DNA from: JBBRLG01 sp038231495
Lineage (GTDB): Bacteria > Planctomycetota > Planctomycetia > Gemmatales > Gemmataceae
DNA length: 10,401 nucleotides
Direction of reading: 5' to 3'
NCBI GenBank assembly: GCA_038231495.1
Contig: JBBRLG010000253.1
Coordinates: 1 to 10,401, forward strand
This document shows positions 6,577 through 10,401 of this stretch, piece after piece. The notes beneath the pieces were generated by a model. The model ran no database searches. It had not been told where the DNA came from and saw only the letters and a list, made by a program, of their open reading frames with translations. The position numbers were made by a program, and so were the translations under genes. Within the stretch, counting starts at the first letter, position 1; each line of letters begins with the position of its first letter.

Positions 6577-7131
6577 ATGGCCAGCGAAGCACGGCAACGG
6601 CTGTTGCAACTGTTCAAGGATCGCGCGGTGACGTTCGGCAAGTTCACGCTCGCGTCCGGCAAAGAGAGCACTTACTACATCAACAGCAAGAAAGCCTTGT
6701 TTCACTCCGAGGCGGTGGCGCTCCTGGGCGAGGCGCTGTGGGATCAAACCCACGACCTTGACATCCAGGCCATCGGCGGCCTGGAAGTCGGTGCGATCCC
6801 GATGGCGACGGCGGCGGTGTTGCAGTATCACTTGAAAGGCCGCGCGCTAGAAGGTTTCTTCGTCCGCAAGCAAGCGAAGGCGCACGGCAGCCAGGAGTTG
6901 GTAGAGGGCGTGCTGCCGAAGGGCGCGCGCGTCGCCGTGGTGGACGACGTGTTGACGACGGCGGGTTCGGTAGTCCAGGCGATAGCGGCGGTGGAACAGG
7001 CCGGAGCGCAGGTTGTCGCGGTGGTGTGCATCGTGGATCGACTTGAGGGCGCGCGCGAAAGGCTCACTCCCAAATATAATTATTTACCGATCTTTACCAT
7101 CCGTGATTTCGGTATCGAGCCGCCGAAGTGA
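6577..7131 (+). CDS. pyrE: Orotate phosphoribosyltransferase
   Basis: Enzyme of 184 residues that converts orotate and PRPP to orotidine 5'-phosphate and pyrophosphate in de novo pyrimidine synthesis, in the cytoplasm. The N-terminal segment FGKFTLASGKESTYYIN (20-36) is the orotate-side motif of the family. RKQAKAHG (97-104) matches the catalytic flexible-loop motif with its Lys and His. VVDDVLTTAGSV (121-132) is the PRPP-binding signature. The length fits the short OPRT form (about 180-190 residues) rather than the 213-residue E. coli type, and there is no OMP decarboxylase fusion. The ATG at 6577 is set by the G-rich ribosome site. It stands alone on the plus strand, convergent with tatD (29-bp gap) and divergent from the DUF3352-like gene. 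It is bracketed by inverted 20-bp repeats. Confidence 0.95.
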   Translation: MASEARQRLLQLFKDRAVTFGKFTLASGKESTYYINSKKALFHSEAVALLGEALWDQTHDLDIQAIGGLEVGAIPMATAAVLQYHLKGRALEGFFVRKQAKAHGSQELVEGVLPKGARVAVVDDVLTTAGSVVQAIAAVEQAGAQVVAVVCIVDRLEGARERLTPKYNYLPIFTIRDFGIEPPK

Positions 7132-7137
7132 TTTGTC

Positions 7138-7157
7138 TTTGCCGCTTGTGGCTTTGC
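7138..7157 (-). repeat. Palindromic repeat downstream of pyrE (right member of an inverted pair)
   Basis: Read on the minus strand this is GCAAAGCCACAAGCGGCAAA, which differs from 6539-6558 at one base. It occupies most of the 29-bp gap between the convergent ends of pyrE and tatD. The one change turns a G-C pair of the dyad into a wobble or mismatch. Flanking T-rich sequence (TTTGTCTTT at 7132-7140) could help a transcript fold and end on either side, but this is not a canonical terminator. Confidence 0.7.
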
Positions 7158-7160
7158 ATC

Positions 7161-7937
7161 TCACAACCCGAACAACCCGCGCGCGTTCCGGCTCGTTCGC
7201 GCGCCCAACTCTTCCATGCTGATCCCGTGCAGCCCCGCCAAACAAGCCGCCGTGTACACCACGTTTGCCGGCTCGTTCCGCTTGCCGCGCACCGGCACGG
7301 GGGCCAGGTACGGACTGTCGGTTTCCACCAGCAGCCGGTCCAGTGGAATCGTGACCGCGGATTCGCGCACGTTCGCCGCGCTCTTGTAGGTCAGCATCCC
7401 GGCAAACGAGATGTGCAACCCCATCGCCAAACAAGCCGCTGCCATTTCGGGCGCGCCGACGAACGAGTGCATCACACCCAGGATCGGCCCGTGCTGATCG
7501 AACTCGGTCCGCAGCATCGCCAGCACGTCGGCGTCGGCCTCGCGACAGTGAATGACAATGGCTCTCTTGTGCAGACGGCTCATTGCCAGGTGCCGGCCGA
7601 AATACTCCTGCTGCAAGGGAAACGGCGTGTCGTCCCAGTGACGGTCGAGGCCCGTTTCGCCGACGCCGACGATGCGCGGGTCCGCCATCAGGGCGGCGAC
7701 TCGGTCCCAGGCGTCCGGCAATTCCTTGGTGATGTGGTTGGGATGAATGCCCGCCGTCGCCGCCAGTTCGCGGTGCCGGCTTGCCAATTCCAGCACCGCG
7801 GTACTCGACGGCGCGGACGTGGCGACGGCGACCACGCGCGTAACGCCGGCGGCGCGGGCGCGCTCCAGCACGGCCGGCAGGTCGGCCGCGAACTGCTCGT
7901 CGTCGAGGTGCGCGTGGGTGTCGATGAGGTCGGCCAC
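7161..7937 (-). CDS. tatD: TatD family metal-dependent hydrolase (probable DNase/exonuclease)
   Basis: Protein of 258 residues, the normal length for TatD-type hydrolases, amidohydrolase-superfamily TIM barrels with two metals and reported 3'-5' DNase activity. The metal ligands are visible: H8 and H10 in DTHAHLD, E94 in GVGETGLD, H130 in VIHCRE, H157 in GVMHSF and D207 in ETDSPYLAP. GIHPN (63-67) stands where many homologues have G-x-HPH. The start is a GTG at 7937, chosen because the family's N-terminal strand and THAH motif follow at once; the ribosome site is weak. The start lies 1 nt after the stop of the 146-residue gene, so translation is probably coupled. It is distinct from the Tat translocase despite the name. 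A more precise subfamily (TatD, YcfH or YjjV) cannot be told from motifs alone. Confidence 0.95.
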   Translation of the reverse strand: MADLIDTHAHLDDEQFAADLPAVLERARAAGVTRVVAVATSAPSSTAVLELASRHRELAATAGIHPNHITKELPDAWDRVAALMADPRIVGVGETGLDRHWDDTPFPLQQEYFGRHLAMSRLHKRAIVIHCREADADVLAMLRTEFDQHGPILGVMHSFVGAPEMAAACLAMGLHISFAGMLTYKSAANVRESAVTIPLDRLLVETDSPYLAPVPVRGKRNEPANVVYTAACLAGLHGISMEELGARTSRNARGLFGL

Positions 7938-7938
7938 G

Positions 7939-8379
7939 TCAGCCCGCCAGGGGTTTGCCTTGCTCCGCGGTCAGGAGTTCGAGCGCCTGTAGATGGTCGC
8001 GCTTCGTTTGGAGCAGTTTCTTCACCGGCGCCTGGAAATCCGCGTCGGACAGGACGGTCAGGTCGCGTTCCAGGTCGGCGATGCCGCGCGCCTCGTCCGC
8101 GGCCAGGCGTGGCAAAATATAATCCAGCGACAGGAAGTTAATGGTCGTGAAACTCGTCGGATAGGAACCGATGTAGCCCACCGGCGTGCGCTTGCGCACG
8201 AGAAATCGGCCCAATTCGCCGACGGTCGCGCGATGCGCGTGGACGAGTTGTTGCAGGCGGACGAGCGCCGCTTCGCCGCGCGAAGTCGTCCAGGGGAAGG
8301 CGTCGCCGACGTAGCTCAGCATGGACAGGCTCTCGCGCCGGACGATCTCCTGGACGAGAGCGGCGTTCTGCGGGTTCAT
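7939..8379 (-). CDS. Conserved-looking hypothetical helical protein, 146 residues
   Basis: I do not recognise this protein. It has no signal peptide or membrane segment. The sequence suggests four amphipathic helices: about residues 4-26, 33-63 (ending FLVRKR), 80-110 around SLDYILPRLAADEARGIADL, and 113-138. The central stretch TPVGYIGSYPTSF is aromatic and glycine-rich. Acidic and histidine residues spread over the helices give a ferritin-like or four-helix-bundle impression, but no clear di-iron ExxH pair is present, so that remains a guess. The ATG at 8379 overlaps the nuoN stop by one base (TGATG), and GGAAGGA lies about 11 nt upstream within the nuoN tail. Its stop is 1 nt from the tatD start. 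Such tight packing on both sides supports a real translated gene. Confidence 0.8.
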   Translation of the reverse strand: MNPQNAALVQEIVRRESLSMLSYVGDAFPWTTSRGEAALVRLQQLVHAHRATVGELGRFLVRKRTPVGYIGSYPTSFTTINFLSLDYILPRLAADEARGIADLERDLTVLSDADFQAPVKKLLQTKRDHLQALELLTAEQGKPLAG

Positions 8380-10223
8380 CACGGTTGCGATCCTTCCAGT
8401 GCCAACGGCCTGCCAGGGCCACCACCGCCGGGCCTGCCACCGCCGCCAGGGCCGCCGCCACCTCCCGGCCGCCCCCCACCGCCGGGAGGGCCGCCGCCGC
8501 CGGGCGGGGGCGGTCCGGCTGCGGGCACGGGGGCTGGCAGCGGTTTGTGGTGATTCGCTTCCAGCTGCTGTGCGTAACGGCGAACAGCGGCCACGCTCGC
8601 TTCGTCCACCCAGCGGAAGCCGGCAATGCCGACCAGGACCACCAGCGCGACCGTCCCGGCGAAAACAACGGTCCACACCGGCTCGCGCAGTCGGGCCGGC
8701 TCGCGACCTTCGATGTCCTCGACGCGCGATTCAATGATCATGACCCGCAGCACTCTTAAATAATACACCGCGCTAATGACCGTGTTGACGCCGCCGATGA
8801 CGAAAAGCCCGATCAAGGTCGTGGCGATGCCGATTTGGCCGTTGTCGAGATAGGCGCTGCCCGTCTTCCACAGGCTGCTGAAAACAAGGTACTTCGCGGG
8901 GAAGCCGATCAACGGCGGCAGGCCGAGGAGGCTTAACAGGAAGATGCTCAACGTCAGCACCATCCACGGCGACCGCCGCACCAGGCCGCGGTAGCTGTCC
9001 AACTCCTCGGAATTCGTCTGGTTACGGATGAACGCCACCACCGCGAACGCGCCGAGGTTCATGAACAGGTAGGCGATCAGGTAGACCAACACCGCCGCCA
9101 CGCCATCGGGGTTCAACGTCGCCAGGCCCATCATCATGTAGCCGGCGTGGGCAATCGTCGAGTAAGCCAGCAGCCGTTTGAGATTGGTCTGTTGTAAGGC
9201 CGCGAGGTTGCCAAACGTCGCGGTGATCGCGGCAAAAAAGGCGATGGCCGGGATGAGGAAGTTGGCGACTCCTTGCCAGTTCGGCTTATCGACGTTGAAC
9301 GGTTCCAACATGCCGACCAGCGCTTCATTGCCGCCGAACGTCATGAGGATGCGCACCAGCATGGCCAGCGCCGCCCCCTTGGACGCGACGGACAAAAAGC
9401 CCGCAACCTCGGCGCTGGCCCCCTCGAACACGTCGGGGCACCAAAAATGGAACGGCACCGCCGCCAGCTTGAACGCGATGCCGATGAGGACGAACAGCAT
9501 GCCCATGATGACGATGGGATCGAACGCCGTGCCGATGGCGGGGTTGGAATTGGCGACGATGCCGGCGGCAAGGTCCGGCATATACCCGGTGCCGAATTTG
9601 CCGGCGAGTAGGCTTATGCCGTACAGCATCACGCCCGCCGCGCCGCCGCCGTAGACGACGTACTTGAGTGCCGCTTCGCTGCTCTGTCGCCGTCCCTTGA
9701 GGAATCCCGCCAGGGCATAGCTCGGCAAGCTGGCCATCTCGATGCCGATGTACAGCATCAGCAAATGGTTCGCTTCGACCATAATCATCATGCCGAGTAC
9801 CGCGCCGAGCAAGAGGCAGTGGAAGTCCGGCGAATCGTCGCGGTCCGGGATGCCGGTGACCATCGTCAGCCAGATGATGAGGGCCGTGAAGCCGTACAAA
9901 AACATCCGCAGGAACAGCGTGAAGTTGTCGAAGATAAGCATCCCGCCGAACATCGGGACGACGTGCCTGGCGTTGCCGGCCTCGCCCTGCTCCGGGCTGA
10001 GAAACACGTCTTTCAGAGCCGGCACATTGAGCCACTGCACGACCGTAAACGCCAGCGCGAACAGGGTGACCACGAGCGCCAGCGCGCCCATGTGCAGTCC
10101 CTTGAACGCCCGGAACACGCGCAGGAAAAGCATCAAGACGATCCCGGCGCAGAGCAGGATTTCCGGGAAGAACGCCAGGAAATCCGTGCCCAGGTTCAGG
10201 TAGTTGAATTCGAGGAAGTTCAT
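8379..10223 (-). CDS. nuoN: NADH-quinone oxidoreductase subunit N
   Basis: Antiporter-like membrane subunit of respiratory complex I, 614 residues with multiple transmembrane helices. It helps form the proton-translocating membrane arm. Conserved proton-path residues are visible: E162 in GIEMASLPSY, K187 in SEAALKY, K252 in FKLAAVPFHFW, K282 in ASK and K444 in LIGFPAKY. LLAYSTIAHAGY (351-362) is the family loop motif. The ATG at 10223 was chosen because the first helix region follows directly; the open frame extends to 10298 but enters a tandem repeat. The ribosome site is weak (GAGAC). Residues about 561-614 form a proline- and glycine-rich tail absent from the roughly 485-residue E. coli protein. 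The stop overlaps the next gene by one base. Its position suggests the last subunit gene of a nuo operon that continues beyond the right edge. Confidence 0.96.
   Translation of the reverse strand: MNFLEFNYLNLGTDFLAFFPEILLCAGIVLMLFLRVFRAFKGLHMGALALVVTLFALAFTVVQWLNVPALKDVFLSPEQGEAGNARHVVPMFGGMLIFDNFTLFLRMFLYGFTALIIWLTMVTGIPDRDDSPDFHCLLLGAVLGMMIMVEANHLLMLYIGIEMASLPSYALAGFLKGRRQSSEAALKYVVYGGGAAGVMLYGISLLAGKFGTGYMPDLAAGIVANSNPAIGTAFDPIVIMGMLFVLIGIAFKLAAVPFHFWCPDVFEGASAEVAGFLSVASKGAALAMLVRILMTFGGNEALVGMLEPFNVDKPNWQGVANFLIPAIAFFAAITATFGNLAALQQTNLKRLLAYSTIAHAGYMMMGLATLNPDGVAAVLVYLIAYLFMNLGAFAVVAFIRNQTNSEELDSYRGLVRRSPWMVLTLSIFLLSLLGLPPLIGFPAKYLVFSSLWKTGSAYLDNGQIGIATTLIGLFVIGGVNTVISAVYYLRVLRVMIIESRVEDIEGREPARLREPVWTVVFAGTVALVVLVGIAGFRWVDEASVAAVRRYAQQLEANHHKPLPAPVPAAGPPPPGGGGPPGGGGRPGGGGGPGGGGRPGGGGPGRPLALEGSQP
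8382..8543 (-). repeat. Low-complexity Gly/Pro-coding tract at the 3' end of nuoN
   Basis: This tract encodes the last 54 residues of NuoN. It begins with PLPAPVPAAG and continues as runs of GGGG separated by P, RP or PP (GGGGRPGGGG-type units). The DNA is almost pure C and G with irregular CCGCC repetition, the kind of sequence that expands and contracts by slippage. The stop codon is intact, so the tail is predicted to be translated, and it is probably disordered. Confidence 0.8.
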
Positions 10224-10283
10224 GGGTCGTCTCGGCGTACTAGATGTCCATTTCGTAAGTTCGCTGCCACTGGAGAGGGCGAA

Positions 10284-10401
10284 CTGTCGTAGCCGCAAGC
10301 GGCTCGCTTGCTGGCTGAACCCGCTGTCGTAGCCGCCAGCGGCTCGCTTGCTGGCTGAACCCGCTGTCGTAGCCGCCAGCGGCTCGCTTGCTGGCTGAAC
10401 C
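10284..10401. repeat. 40-bp tandem repeat array, at least 3 copies, cut by the window edge
   Basis: Units start at 10284, 10324 and 10364, each with CTGTCGTAGCCGC; the third is cut after 38 bases. Units 1 and 2 are identical except at 10297 (A) versus 10337 (C), and unit 3 matches unit 2 as far as it goes. Each unit holds the 6-bp-arm dyad AGCCGC-NN-GCGGCT, with AA at its centre in unit 1 and CA in the others, followed by CGCTTGCTGGCTGAAC. The array lies about 60 bp upstream of the nuoN start. The 60 bp between (10224-10283) show no recognised promoter. Confidence 0.9.

Noticed and set aside
7128..8141. A 337-codon plus-strand frame opposite tatD and the 146-residue gene
   Set aside because: It begins inside the pyrE end and is antisense to a TatD gene with all its metal ligands. 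The product has no recognisable features.
10224..10298. An upstream in-frame extension of nuoN by 25 codons
   Set aside because: It would start inside the tandem repeat and add a polar, arginine-rich segment before the first membrane helix. The ATG at 10223 fits the family better.
10284..10401. A CRISPR array reading of the 40-bp repeats
   Set aside because: The units are contiguous and nearly identical throughout, with no variable spacers. This is a tandem repeat, not a repeat-spacer array.

Overview
The window is GC-rich and reads like a chromosomal segment of a planctomycete, plausibly a Gemmata-type lineage. This rests on the adjacent DUF1800 and DUF1501 genes, a large secreted DUF3352-like protein, tightly packed genes and recurrent short intergenic palindromes of the form AGCCGC-AA-GCGGC. 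No rRNA, tRNA, CRISPR array or transposase was seen. The taxonomic call is an inference from gene content, not a database match.

Layout. Positions 1-510 hold no convincing complete gene. There is an open plus-strand frame running in from the left edge (2-295), a 14-bp-arm inverted repeat (397-440) and a degenerate intergenic repeat. From 6424 down to 511 four minus-strand genes follow one another: a secreted DUF3352-like protein, a DUF1800 protein, a Tat-exported DUF1501 protein and a PHBH/UbiH-type FAD monooxygenase. Gaps are 43, 42 and 84 bp, so the first three probably form an operon. The fourth is separated by a strong hairpin. pyrE (6577-7131) is the only confident plus-strand gene; it is divergent from the DUF3352-like gene and convergent with tatD. 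From 10223 down to 7161 a tight minus-strand run contains nuoN with an unusual Gly/Pro tail, an unrecognised 146-residue helical protein and a TatD-type hydrolase. These three genes overlap by 1 nt or are spaced by 1 nt, as expected for translational coupling at the distal end of a complex I (nuo) operon.

The genes are mostly housekeeping or family-level unknowns: respiratory NADH dehydrogenase, pyrimidine synthesis, a metal-dependent hydrolase and a probable export-associated operon. I see no clear defence system or mobile element. The most unusual signals are non-coding. The palindrome family sits in every main intergenic gap. One near-perfect 20-bp inverted pair brackets pyrE, the only gene oriented against its neighbours. 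One perfect 18-bp direct pair brackets the DUF1800-DUF1501 pair. A 40-bp tandem array built around the same palindrome begins upstream of nuoN and runs off the right edge.
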